Assembly (NCBI RefSeq): GCF_000482465.1
Contig: NZ_KI519434.1
Location: forward strand, 1 to 64,000
Origin: Runella limosa DSM 17973
Lineage (GTDB): Bacteria; Bacteroidota; Bacteroidia; Cytophagales; Spirosomataceae
Reading direction: 5' to 3'
Length of the DNA stretch: 64,000 nucleotides
Shown: positions 54,267-62,852 of the stretch, one piece after another
Layout of the letters: every line of letters begins with the position of its first letter
How positions within the stretch are numbered: the first letter of the stretch is position 1
Notes under the pieces: generated by a model
What the model saw: the letters and a program-made list of their open reading frames with translations, nothing else
Told to the model about the DNA's origin: nothing
Database searches by the model: none
Made by a program: the position numbers and the translations under genes

Positions 54267-57200
54267 ATGAATAAATTCATCAAAAATATCATTGGCTTTT
54301 CACTCAAAAACAAGGGAATCGTCTTTTTTGTCACCTTGTTGGTAGTGATCGCAGGGGCCGTAAGTTTTTACAATACCCCCGTTGAAGCCTATCCCGACGT
54401 TACCAATACCGAAGTGGTCATTATCTCTCAATGGCCTGGTCGGAGTGCCGAAGAAGTAGAACGTTTCATTTCGATTCCGATTGAAACCGAAATGAACTCC
54501 ATCAGCCGCCGTACCGCGATTCGTAGCGTCAATTTGTTTGGGTTGTCGTTTATCAAAATCATCTTTGAAGACGGTGTTGACAACTTCAACGCCCGCATGG
54601 AAGCGAGTCAGAAATTGTCTAACGTTGACCTTCCAGAAGGTGTAAATGCCGAAATTCAGCCTCCAGCAGGCCCTACGGGCGAGATTTACCGCTACACGCT
54701 TACGTCGCCGACCAAATCGGTGACTGAGCTTAAAACCATCCAAGATTGGGTGATTCAGAAAAACATCAAAGCCGTTCAAGGCGTAGCTGACGTAGTGAGT
54801 TTTGGTGGACGGGTTCGCACTTTTGAAGTAAGTGTTAACCCCAATTTGCTCACCAAATACAACCTCACCGCACTCGACGTCTATGGTGCGCTCCAACGCG
54901 CCAACGTAAACGTAGGAGGTGACATCGTACGAGAAGGTCAGCAAGCCTTTGTAGTGCGTGGGATTGGAATCGTAAAAGACGTACCTGACATCGAAAAAAT
55001 CATCGTCAAAAACATCAACGGTGTTCCCGTTCGGATTTCAAACATCAGTACCGTTCGTCCCTCTAACCTTCCTCAGCTAGGCATCGTTGGCCGCGATTTT
55101 CACGACGACGTCGTCGAGGGAATTGTGTTGATGCGGAAAGGTGAAAACCCAGGCGAGGTGTTACCCAAATTGAAAGAAAAAGTAGCTTACCTCAACTCAA
55201 CGGTATTGCCGCAAGACGTTAAAATCAAGGTTTTTTACGACCGTACCGAACTCAACAACCACACCATGCACACCGTAGGCGAAAACGTAGCCTTGGGGAT
55301 TACGCTGGTGACGGTCATCTTGTTGATATTCTTGGCCGATTGGCGTACAACGGTTACGGTAGCCCTCATCATTCCGTTGGCGTTGTTGTTCGCCTTTATT
55401 TTGATGCGGGTCAAAGGTATGACGGCCAACCTACTTTCCATTGGCGCGATTGACTTCGGGATTATCATCGACGGAGCCGTGGTGATGGTCGAAGGACTGT
55501 TTGTAATGCTGGCGCATTGGGCGGAAAAAGAGGGAATGGAGCGCTTTAACAAACGCGCCAAACTCAGCCGAATCCTCAAAACAGCGGTAGAAATGGGAAA
55601 ATCTATTTTTACGTCTAAGCTCATCATTATCACCGCTTTGCTGCCTATTTTTTCGTTCCAAAAAGTAGAAGGGAAGCTGTTCAGTCCCTTGGCATTTACG
55701 ATTGGCTTTGCCTTGTTGGGAGCGTTGTTATTGGCTCTTACGTTTGTGCCTGTATTGAGTAGTATTTTGTTGAATAAAAACGTTCGTGAACGCCACAACC
55801 CTGTGATTAAAGGACTCAACAAAGCGTATGCGCCTCTACTTGATGCCGTTATGAGTCACCCCAAACGTGCTATGGTGGCAGGAGTAACGGCACTTGGTTT
55901 GGCTCTTGGCGCGTTTCATTTTGTAGGTTCGGAGTTTTTACCCCAGCTCAACGAAGGCTCCATTTACGTTCGTGCGAGTATGCCCCTTAGTATCAGCCTC
56001 GAAGATAGCTACCACTATACGCGTAAGTTTCGTCAGGTGTTTGAGCAATTCCCAGAAGTACGGGGAGTAATCAGTCAGACAGGTCGCCCCAACGACGGTA
56101 CTGACCCCACGGGCTTTTTCAACCAAGAGTTTTTTGTGGATTTGTACCCTGCTGACGAATGGAAACGCGATATCACCAAAGACCAATTGGTGGCCGAGAT
56201 GCAGGCGAAATTGGCAGGCTTCAAAGGAGTGGACTTCGGATTTTCACAACCTATTTCGGACAACGTCGCCGAGGCAGTTTCGGGGGTAAAAGGCTCTATT
56301 GCCGTAAAAGTGCAGGGGGATGACCTTAATATATTAGACAAGAAAATTACGCAAGTTTTCAATGTCCTCAAAAAAGTACAGGGAGTAGAAGATCTGGGCG
56401 TGTTTCGTAACTTGGGACAACCCGAACTTCGCATTACGCTCAATCCTGATAAAATGGCCCAGTATGGCATTGATGCTGCCGACGCCAATGCCGTCATTGA
56501 AATGGCCATTGGCGGGAAGGCCGTGAGTCAAGTCTATGAAGGTGAAAAGAAATTTGACTTGCGTCTCCGCTACGACCAGCCGTTCCGCTCGTCGATTGAG
56601 CAAATTGGTCAGCTCCAAGTACCTACCCTCAACGGTGGCAAAATACCTTTGAAACAAATTGCAAGCATTGAAAACGTGTCGGGGCCCGCGTTTATCTACC
56701 GCGAAGACAACGCCCGTTTTATCGCCGTGAAGTTTTCGGTACGTGGTCGCGACTTAGGTAGCACCATTGCCGAAGCCCAAAAGAAAGTAAACGCCGCTGT
56801 AAAATTGCCAAAAGGCTACGAAATGAAGTGGAATGGGGAGTTTGAAAACCAACAACGCGCCCAAAACCGCTTGGCCTTGGTGGTACCCATCAGCTTAATC
56901 CTGATTTTCTTTATCTTGTTTGTTTCCTTTGGTAACGCCCTCGACTCTATTTTGGTGCTGCTCAACGTGCCTTTTGCCCTCATTGGGGGAATTGCCGCAC
57001 TGTTGCTGACGGGAGTCAACTTTAGTATCTCGGCGGGGGTAGGCTTTATCGCCCTGTTTGGGATTGCGACCCAAAACGGGGTTATTCTTATCAACAATTA
57101 CCACAAAAATCTGAAAGCAGGAATGCCACTAATTGAGGCGATTAAAGATGGTTCGAAAGCCATGCTCCGCCCCATTGTAATGACGGCTTTAATGGCGTCG

Positions 57201-57377
57201 CTTGGTTTGTTACCTGCCGCTATATCGACGGGGATTGGCTCTGAGACGCAAAAGCCATTGGCAATTGTGGTCATCGGAGGGCTTATCACGGCTACCTTAT
57301 TATCACTGCTCATCCTTCCTACGGTCTATGAATGGATTTACAGCAGCCGCGAAAAGCGTAAACAATTATTGAAATAA
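54267..57377 (+). CDS. RND heavy-metal efflux permease, CzcA-like (divalent-cation type)
   Basis: 1036 residues with twelve predicted spans. In TM4 the triad D396-x5-D402-x6-E409 (DFGIIIDGAVVMVE) is that of CzcA-type pumps for Zn, Co, Cd or Ni. CusA-type Cu/Ag pumps instead have AxxxMVDAAIVMIEN. Early features WPGRSAEEVERFISIPIETEM and the late FGIATQNGVILINNY fit the HME family. It exports divalent metals from the periplasm or cytosol by proton antiport. No metal-sensing regulator lies beside the operon. Confidence 0.93.
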   Translation: MNKFIKNIIGFSLKNKGIVFFVTLLVVIAGAVSFYNTPVEAYPDVTNTEVVIISQWPGRSAEEVERFISIPIETEMNSISRRTAIRSVNLFGLSFIKIIFEDGVDNFNARMEASQKLSNVDLPEGVNAEIQPPAGPTGEIYRYTLTSPTKSVTELKTIQDWVIQKNIKAVQGVADVVSFGGRVRTFEVSVNPNLLTKYNLTALDVYGALQRANVNVGGDIVREGQQAFVVRGIGIVKDVPDIEKIIVKNINGVPVRISNISTVRPSNLPQLGIVGRDFHDDVVEGIVLMRKGENPGEVLPKLKEKVAYLNSTVLPQDVKIKVFYDRTELNNHTMHTVGENVALGITLVTVILLIFLADWRTTVTVALIIPLALLFAFILMRVKGMTANLLSIGAIDFGIIIDGAVVMVEGLFVMLAHWAEKEGMERFNKRAKLSRILKTAVEMGKSIFTSKLIIITALLPIFSFQKVEGKLFSPLAFTIGFALLGALLLALTFVPVLSSILLNKNVRERHNPVIKGLNKAYAPLLDAVMSHPKRAMVAGVTALGLALGAFHFVGSEFLPQLNEGSIYVRASMPLSISLEDSYHYTRKFRQVFEQFPEVRGVISQTGRPNDGTDPTGFFNQEFFVDLYPADEWKRDITKDQLVAEMQAKLAGFKGVDFGFSQPISDNVAEAVSGVKGSIAVKVQGDDLNILDKKITQVFNVLKKVQGVEDLGVFRNLGQPELRITLNPDKMAQYGIDAADANAVIEMAIGGKAVSQVYEGEKKFDLRLRYDQPFRSSIEQIGQLQVPTLNGGKIPLKQIASIENVSGPAFIYREDNARFIAVKFSVRGRDLGSTIAEAQKKVNAAVKLPKGYEMKWNGEFENQQRAQNRLALVVPISLILIFFILFVSFGNALDSILVLLNVPFALIGGIAALLLTGVNFSISAGVGFIALFGIATQNGVILINNYHKNLKAGMPLIEAIKDGSKAMLRPIVMTALMASLGLLPAAISTGIGSETQKPLAIVVIGGLITATLLSLLILPTVYEWIYSSREKRKQLLK

Positions 57378-57396
57378 TAGTAAGTTTCGTATTCTT

Positions 57397-57429
57397 ACAC
57401 CTATAAGGTTTTTGAAACCTTATAGGTGT
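57397..57429. terminator. Terminator between the metal pump and the dienelactone hydrolase gene
   Basis: ACACCTATAAGGTTT pairs perfectly with AAACCTTATAGGTGT around a 3-base loop. It serves convergent genes from both sides. Confidence 0.8.
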
Positions 57430-57442
57430 GTTTGCTTATTTA

Positions 57443-58282
57443 TTAGCTAAACTTCTTCTTCAAATACTCAATTGAGTGCTTGTAAGCATCAGCCGTAGCC
57501 GTTGCATCGTGCTTAGGATTGCTTGGGTTGGCAAAACCGTGTACTGCATCGTACATTTTCACGGTTACTTGTTTGCCCGCAGCTTTCATATTTTGCTCAA
57601 ACTGCTCTACCATTTCAGGCGAAGGAGCCTTATCTTGTTTTCCAAAAACACCCAATACGTCCACATTCAACGTTTTAAGTTTTTCAACATCCTGCTCTGG
57701 ACGACCGTAATACATCACACAGCCCACCGCTTGCTTTCCTTCCAACAATGCCGACTGCAACGACAACATACCGCCGAAGCACCAACCTACACTCGCAATT
57801 TTGGCTTTTTTACCAACGTGCGCCAAGGCTCCTTGCATGATGGCCGTCAAACGCTCTTTCGGTACCGATTGCATGATTTTACCAGCTTCTTGCGGCGTTG
57901 TACCCACTTGGCCGTCGTACATATCCAAGGCCAATACGTTTACGTCGCCCAAATCGTTGTAAAACGTTTCGGCTTCGTGCTTGATATGGTCATTAAGTCC
58001 CCACCATTCTTGGTAAACAAAAAGCCACTTATCTGATTTCTTAGGGGCTTTGATCAAAAACCCTGACGCATCTTTTCCATCAGGCGTCGAAAACTTAATG
58101 GTTTCTCCTTTGCCCGCGTAGTGATATGCTTCGGGCGCATCGTGCATCGCCATAAAATTGGCATCAGCCGCCCACGCAGCCATGTCGTGCGAGGTTTGAC
58201 ACAATGGAATGGGAGTTTCCGCTGGGCGTTGAATAAATGCCTGCATGGCGAACATCGCCCCGACGAGGATCAATTTTTTCAT
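57443..58282 (-). CDS. Dienelactone hydrolase family protein, exported
   Basis: 279 residues from ATG 58282, which gives a signal peptide (MKKLILVGAMFAMQAFIQ); a longer frame to 58342 is unlikely. The alpha/beta-hydrolase nucleophile is C168 in SVGWCFGGML. E92 of QEWWGLN matches the Glu that pairs with Cys in dienelactone hydrolase, and the His is in DAVHGFANP. The substrate is open; secreted Bacteroidota members are not known to act in chlorocatechol breakdown. It is divergent from the BlaI gene across 139 bp. Confidence 0.9.
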   Translation of the reverse strand: MKKLILVGAMFAMQAFIQRPAETPIPLCQTSHDMAAWAADANFMAMHDAPEAYHYAGKGETIKFSTPDGKDASGFLIKAPKKSDKWLFVYQEWWGLNDHIKHEAETFYNDLGDVNVLALDMYDGQVGTTPQEAGKIMQSVPKERLTAIMQGALAHVGKKAKIASVGWCFGGMLSLQSALLEGKQAVGCVMYYGRPEQDVEKLKTLNVDVLGVFGKQDKAPSPEMVEQFEQNMKAAGKQVTVKMYDAVHGFANPSNPKHDATATADAYKHSIEYLKKKFS

Positions 58283-58383
58283 TGGTGAATGAGTTAAACA
58301 GTGATATAGGTTGATACACATATTGTCAAACCAAAATTGCAAAAAATGGTTTAAAAAAGCACGTTAAAAAAATCCTACAAAAA

Positions 58384-58419
58384 TAGTTTGCAAACTACAA
58401 ATATAGGACTACATTTGTA
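58384..58419 (+). promoter_or_regulatory. Promoter and overlapping palindromic operators of the BlaI/M56 operon
   Basis: TTTG (58387-58390), then 19 bases, then TACATTTG (58410-58417) is an exact Bacteroidota -33/-7 promoter. Over it lie two palindromes: TAGTTTGCAAACTA (58384-58397) and TACATTTGTA (58410-58419). BlaI/MecI repressors bind TACA/TGTA dyads over their own promoter, so this fits autorepression. The start point falls at or next to the ATG at 58422, so the mRNA may be leaderless. Confidence 0.7.
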
Positions 58420-58421
58420 AC

Positions 58422-58790
58422 ATGGAAAAATTAACAAACAAAGAAGAAGAAATTATGCACGCGCTTTGGAAAGTAGAACGTGCTTTTGTGAAAGACCTTA
58501 TGCCGTTTTTCACCAACCCACCATTGCACTATAATACCGTGTCAACCATTATTCGAAATCTCGAAGAAAAAGGCTACATCGGGCATCGAACTTATGGAAA
58601 CACCTACGAATATTATCCGCTGGTGTCAAAAGAGTCTTACCAAAACCAATTCGTTATCAGCAAGTTGGTGGACAATTATTTTGATAATTCGTACAAGAAC
58701 CTAGTCTCGTATTTTGCCCAGAACGACAAGGTGTCGGCCGATGAGCTACGAGAAATTTTACGCATGATTGAAGGAGGGAGCGATACCTAA
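58422..58790 (+). CDS. BlaI/MecI-type repressor
   Basis: 122 residues. The winged helix (1-75) starts with the family-typical LTNKEEEIMHALWKVERAFV and includes YNTVSTIIRNLEEKGYIGH. The dimerisation helices follow (about 80-122). It represses its own operon until the M56 sensor protease causes its loss. First of four co-directional genes: repressor, M56 protease and two shortened paralogues. In Bacteroidota such pairs often regulate envelope functions rather than beta-lactamase, and no beta-lactamase gene lies downstream here. Confidence 0.93.
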   Translation: MEKLTNKEEEIMHALWKVERAFVKDLMPFFTNPPLHYNTVSTIIRNLEEKGYIGHRTYGNTYEYYPLVSKESYQNQFVISKLVDNYFDNSYKNLVSYFAQNDKVSADELREILRMIEGGSDT

Positions 58791-58836
58791 ATCTCCCTTT
58801 CACGTTGACTATTCATCCTTTAACCTCGACTAAACC

Positions 58837-60663
58837 GTGAACTTCGAACTCCTCTCCTATCTACTGAAAGCCAGTTTGGTGATGGCTATTTTGACGGGCG
58901 CCTACGCTTGGCTCGTCAAACGCGAAACTTTTTTGCAGGTGAATCGATGGTTGTTGTGGCTCAATGTTGCCGCGACCTTGGTGCTGCCCATCGTCCCCGT
59001 CCCCGATTGGGAATGGGTACCCGACACGCCCGCTCAAATCGTCAACCAAGCGGCTTCTTGGACCAAGGAAAAAGCGCCCAAACAACCCTTCGCAACGACT
59101 CAGGCGTCGTCACCGCGCACTGCTGCAACAATAGTGAAGGAAGAAAGCCTGTCCAAGGCAGTCAGTACTGTGGTATCCTCACAAAAAACGTGGACACTCT
59201 TTTCTTGGATTGCGTTGGTCTATTGGCTAGGTGTGGGGATATTGGCGGCAAAATTTTTGGTACAATTGGCTTCCCTCTGGCGGCTCAAGCAAAAAAGCAC
59301 GCTTTATGCCACCGATTTTAACGTAGTATTGGTAGAAAATCCAACCCTTACAGCCCCTTTTTCATTTTTTCACTGGATTTTTTACAACCCTCACCAACAC
59401 ACCACCGACGAATGGGAACAGGTATGGACGCACGAGTGCATCCACGCCCAGCAGTACCACAGCCTCGATATGCTCAGTTCTGAACTGCTAAAGTGTGTTT
59501 TTTGGTTCAATCCTTTTGCGTGGTGGCACCAGCGATTGGTGCAAGAAACCCTCGAATACATCACCGACCGCGCCGTGCTTGACACGGGTGTTGAAAAGAA
59601 ATCGTATCAATTTCATTTGTTACGAAGTACCCTCAACACCTCCCAACAAACCTTCGCTAATCACTTCAACCAAGCGCTACTAAAAAGTCGGATTAAGATG
59701 ATGAACAAACGCAAATCCAGCTGGAAAGCCGTGGGAAAATATGGGCTGTTTATTGCCTCGATTTGGGTATGCGCGGCGTTTACGAAGCCTTATCGGGAAA
59801 TAGTAAAAGCGACTCTTGTAAAAAAGATGCCTGAGCTTCAACCCGTTTTGCAGGTCTCAGCCAGCATTCCCAAAGAAAATTTACGAGATTTTGAATGGAA
59901 AAGCCCCGCTCCTATCACCCTTTTAGACTCTCATTCCATCTCTACTGAGCCCAAATTTGTTTCTACTTCACAACCTGTCGCCTCTACTAAATACTTGATT
60001 TATAGAGATAGTACAGTCTATTGGCTAGTTACTTCAAAATCAAAGCTTTCAGATCTAAATGCCATTCAGCAAGAGCTTAATAAATATGGGCTCGAATTTG
60101 AAACTACCGAATTTAAACTTGATCCGCTACGGTTGTTTAACCAACGTATCGGCGTGATATGTCTGAAAAAAGGCTCAGGAAGTACCTCCTCGGCCATTGG
60201 GGACGCAGAGTTGTTCGTACCTTGTCAATCCATTTCAGGTTTTGCGACGATTAATAAAAAGGGAATGATGGGAATTAGTGAACTAGAGCCTTCTTTACCC
60301 GAATTCAAAAAACTGGCAGAGGACGATTACCGCGCATCTCTTGAGGATTTACGCGCCCATCACCTCGACTACCTTGTTATCGAAACAGACAGAAAAGTAG
60401 GAGGAGGAGGTAATCGTGATTATTCCAAAGCATCTTTGGAGTATTTAAAATCCCAAAATAAAACTTCTACTAGAATCAATTTATCAAGTGACAACTATAT
60501 CAGGATTGGAGAAGAGTACCGCAGCAACATAGTGTATTTGAATGGCAGAGTTTCGAGCATTGAAGAAATTGAAAAAATCTCATTTCAAGATTTGTACTTA
60601 GCCCGTTTCAAGGATGCCTTCAAAGATAAGAAAGCTCATATTTTAATCTTTACTTACCACTAA
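58837..60663 (+). CDS. M56 (BlaR1-like) membrane metallopeptidase with a C-terminal sensor domain
   Basis: 608 residues, GTG start at 58837. Membrane spans at about 7-25, 35-52 and 122-145. The zinc motif H199-E-C-I-H203 (WTHECIHAQQYH) is followed by a third-ligand region LEYITDRAVLD. A fourth span (about 296-315, YGLFIASIWVCAAF) leads to a periplasmic part of about 290 residues with no penicillin-binding domain. That part has a KYLIYRDSTVYWLVT repeat core and a VYLNGRVSSIEEIEKI end. When it senses its signal it should cut or trigger loss of BlaI. Residues from 275 onward are duplicated in the next two genes. Confidence 0.9.
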   Translation: MNFELLSYLLKASLVMAILTGAYAWLVKRETFLQVNRWLLWLNVAATLVLPIVPVPDWEWVPDTPAQIVNQAASWTKEKAPKQPFATTQASSPRTAATIVKEESLSKAVSTVVSSQKTWTLFSWIALVYWLGVGILAAKFLVQLASLWRLKQKSTLYATDFNVVLVENPTLTAPFSFFHWIFYNPHQHTTDEWEQVWTHECIHAQQYHSLDMLSSELLKCVFWFNPFAWWHQRLVQETLEYITDRAVLDTGVEKKSYQFHLLRSTLNTSQQTFANHFNQALLKSRIKMMNKRKSSWKAVGKYGLFIASIWVCAAFTKPYREIVKATLVKKMPELQPVLQVSASIPKENLRDFEWKSPAPITLLDSHSISTEPKFVSTSQPVASTKYLIYRDSTVYWLVTSKSKLSDLNAIQQELNKYGLEFETTEFKLDPLRLFNQRIGVICLKKGSGSTSSAIGDAELFVPCQSISGFATINKKGMMGISELEPSLPEFKKLAEDDYRASLEDLRAHHLDYLVIETDRKVGGGGNRDYSKASLEYLKSQNKTSTRINLSSDNYIRIGEEYRSNIVYLNGRVSSIEEIEKISFQDLYLARFKDAFKDKKAHILIFTYH

Positions 60664-60667
60664 AGCC

Positions 60668-61735
60668 ATGAAAATCCTCACCTCCCCCGAACATTTTACG
60701 TTTACCAACCACTTCAACCAATCGCTGCTCAAAAACCGCATTAAAATGATGAACAAACGCAAGTCTAGCTGGAAAGCCTTTGGTAAATATGGACTGTTTA
60801 TTGCCTCAATTTGGGTATGCGCGGCGTTTACGAAGCCTTATCGGGCAAAAGTCGCAGCACAAATCGTTAAGAATGTTCCTGAATTAGAGACAGTTCTGAC
60901 TCCAAAAGCAAAAAATGAAACTATCTTCAATGATTTTATTTTTGAAGCTCCTGTTCTCTCCTCTTTGGACTCAGCATCATTACCAGCTCTTCAAAACCCA
61001 GTTGTTGTCAACACCGATACTCAAAAATACATTTCGGCAACAAAATATATCATTTATAAAAATGATGCGCTTTATTGGCTAATTACCCCTAAAACAACAA
61101 TGGAAGATTTGGTAGATATGAAGAAAGAATTTGTCAAACATAACCAAACTTTTGAAGTATCAGGCTTCCAGTTAGATCCACTTAATTCGTTCATTATTTC
61201 AGTTGCGGCAAAGGGGAATGGTTGTGGTTATAAATCGTTTATCCCTGACAATTACGACAAACCCGTAAGTTCACATGGAGGCTATGTTTCTTTAACCAAA
61301 AAAAGTTGTGGTACAATTGATAGTCAAAAAATGCCAGATGAACTAAAGGTTATAGCACAAAAAGACGACCAATTAGCTCAGGCACTACAGCAAAAAAACA
61401 GAATCAGCTATTTGGAAATAAAAACTAGCGAGAGTTTAGGCCCAGGAGGAAGCACGTCAATTACAAAAGAAACCTTACTAAAACTGGCCAAGCCAACTCC
61501 TCAAAATTCCCTTGTAAAACAATCAAAATATCTCAATCTAACAGAAAACGATTTTCTCAACATTGCCCAACCACGGCGTAACGACATTATTTTATTAAAT
61601 GGTAATCCATCAACACTTGAGGAGGTAGAAAAAATACATATTAAAGACTTTTACTCGGCCATTTTTAAAGAAACTTGGCAAGAAAATAAACTCTTAAGGC
61701 AACATTATATTTTGGTTTTTACCGAACACCTATAA
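60668..61735 (+). CDS. Shortened paralogue of the M56 protein: last membrane span and sensor domain only (copy 1)
   Basis: 355 residues. The start (SPEHFTFTNHFNQSLLKNRI, then KMMNKRKSSWKAFGKYG) aligns with residue 275 onward of the M56 protein, that is directly after its protease domain. One membrane span (about 44-63) is followed by the same periplasmic core (KYIIYKNDALYWLIT, FQLDPL, ILLNGNPSTLEEVEKI). The protease domain and HExxH are absent. DNA around the span is nearly identical to the parent gene. The start lies 4 bp after the M56 stop (TAAAGCCATG). It may be a co-sensor, decoy or inhibitor; the role is unknown. Confidence 0.8.
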   Translation: MKILTSPEHFTFTNHFNQSLLKNRIKMMNKRKSSWKAFGKYGLFIASIWVCAAFTKPYRAKVAAQIVKNVPELETVLTPKAKNETIFNDFIFEAPVLSSLDSASLPALQNPVVVNTDTQKYISATKYIIYKNDALYWLITPKTTMEDLVDMKKEFVKHNQTFEVSGFQLDPLNSFIISVAAKGNGCGYKSFIPDNYDKPVSSHGGYVSLTKKSCGTIDSQKMPDELKVIAQKDDQLAQALQQKNRISYLEIKTSESLGPGGSTSITKETLLKLAKPTPQNSLVKQSKYLNLTENDFLNIAQPRRNDIILLNGNPSTLEEVEKIHIKDFYSAIFKETWQENKLLRQHYILVFTEHL

Positions 61736-61739
61736 AGCC

Positions 61740-62765
61740 ATGAAAACCTTCACCTCCCCCGAACATTTTACGTTTACCAACCACTTCAATCAATCGCTGC
61801 TCAAAAGTCGGATTAAGATGATGAATCGAACCCCAACGTGGCGAAGCAGCTGGCGATATGCCTCGTTTGTGGTGGCCATAGGTGTTATTTTAATGTGTTT
61901 GCAATCCTACTCACCCGCCCAACGTACGTCGTTGAGCTCCTCCGAGTTCGGAACCCGTTATTTGGTCGCCAAAAAGGGAAAACTTTATGGCGTTATTACC
62001 CCATACGCCACTGATAAAGACATTGCTGCCATTCACAAAGCACTAAAAAAACACGGGGTTGCTTTTGAACTTCAAGGCATCGAACGTGACGCGGAAGGGC
62101 GCATTTCAGACATCAAAAACGTAATTTTGGGCGACTATGGCAGCGAGACCATGAAGATTATCAAACGAAGAGACGAGACATCAGAAGGATACAAAATGGC
62201 TTTTTTTGATTTTTGTTACGACCCAGAAGTGGGTTGTTATCCCAACATTCCCCCGTCTGACTACCCCAATGTGCTTTCTCAGGTCTTAACGCAAGAAGGT
62301 TTGTTTACCCACAACAGCACCTTAAAACAATCTTTATACGACATTTCTTTCAAAGATAAAGTGAGAGGAGTTCAAACCAATCCCGCCGAAACTCGCGAAA
62401 AAATGGAAAGAACTTGGTCGGGCAACATGAATCAATTGTTGGAAGCAAGTTTCTTCAAACGACAGGGCACGATGGTCTATGTCCGACCCGACAAATACTT
62501 AGACATCTATCCAAAATACCAAGACAACGTCACCCTGTTTGTTGATGGCAAAGAAATGACGCTCCAAGAACTTCATAAAGTGCATATTCGACAAGTAGCC
62601 AAGGTCTATGCGCATAAACGTCAGGCGAAGGAAGATTTTTCAGGTATTGTCAACCGACTAAAAGGCCAAACCGACTATGTAGTTTGGATAGAACGCGCCC
62701 CCAATCGCTTGCAGCGCGACTCTAGCCATTATATTGTTAGTCCATTTTACACGGGCGACTTCTAA
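61740..62765 (+). CDS. Shortened paralogue of the M56 protein (copy 2)
   Basis: 341 residues. The first 29 residues are almost identical to copy 1 (KTFTSPEHFTFTNHFNQSLL), then it diverges: NRTPTWRSSWRYASFVVAIG carries its own membrane span (about 40-57). The periplasmic core is recognisable (RYLVAKKGKLYGVITPYATD, FELQGIERD, LFVDGKEMTLQELHKVHIRQ) but far from the other two. It has no protease domain. The same TAAAGCCATG junction with 4-bp spacing as between the first two. A hairpin at 62774-62802 ends the operon. Confidence 0.78.
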   Translation: MKTFTSPEHFTFTNHFNQSLLKSRIKMMNRTPTWRSSWRYASFVVAIGVILMCLQSYSPAQRTSLSSSEFGTRYLVAKKGKLYGVITPYATDKDIAAIHKALKKHGVAFELQGIERDAEGRISDIKNVILGDYGSETMKIIKRRDETSEGYKMAFFDFCYDPEVGCYPNIPPSDYPNVLSQVLTQEGLFTHNSTLKQSLYDISFKDKVRGVQTNPAETREKMERTWSGNMNQLLEASFFKRQGTMVYVRPDKYLDIYPKYQDNVTLFVDGKEMTLQELHKVHIRQVAKVYAHKRQAKEDFSGIVNRLKGQTDYVVWIERAPNRLQRDSSHYIVSPFYTGDF

Positions 62766-62773
62766 AAACAAAG

Positions 62774-62802
62774 ACACCTAGGCTCAAACCGAACCTAGGT
62801 GT
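62774..62802. terminator. Terminator hairpin after the BlaI/M56 operon
   Basis: ACACCTAGG and CCTAGGTGT pair perfectly around an 11-base loop, directly after the last gene's stop. The usp gene converges from the other side. Confidence 0.75.
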
Positions 62803-62852
62803 GCTATAAACAACCCATTCTCGCAAGATTATATTTAATGCTTTGTCAGCAT

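Noticed and set aside
58422-62765. Classical beta-lactam resistance operon
   Set aside because: BlaI and an M56 protein are present, but the sensor part has no penicillin-binding motif (SxxK with KTG) and no beta-lactamase gene follows.
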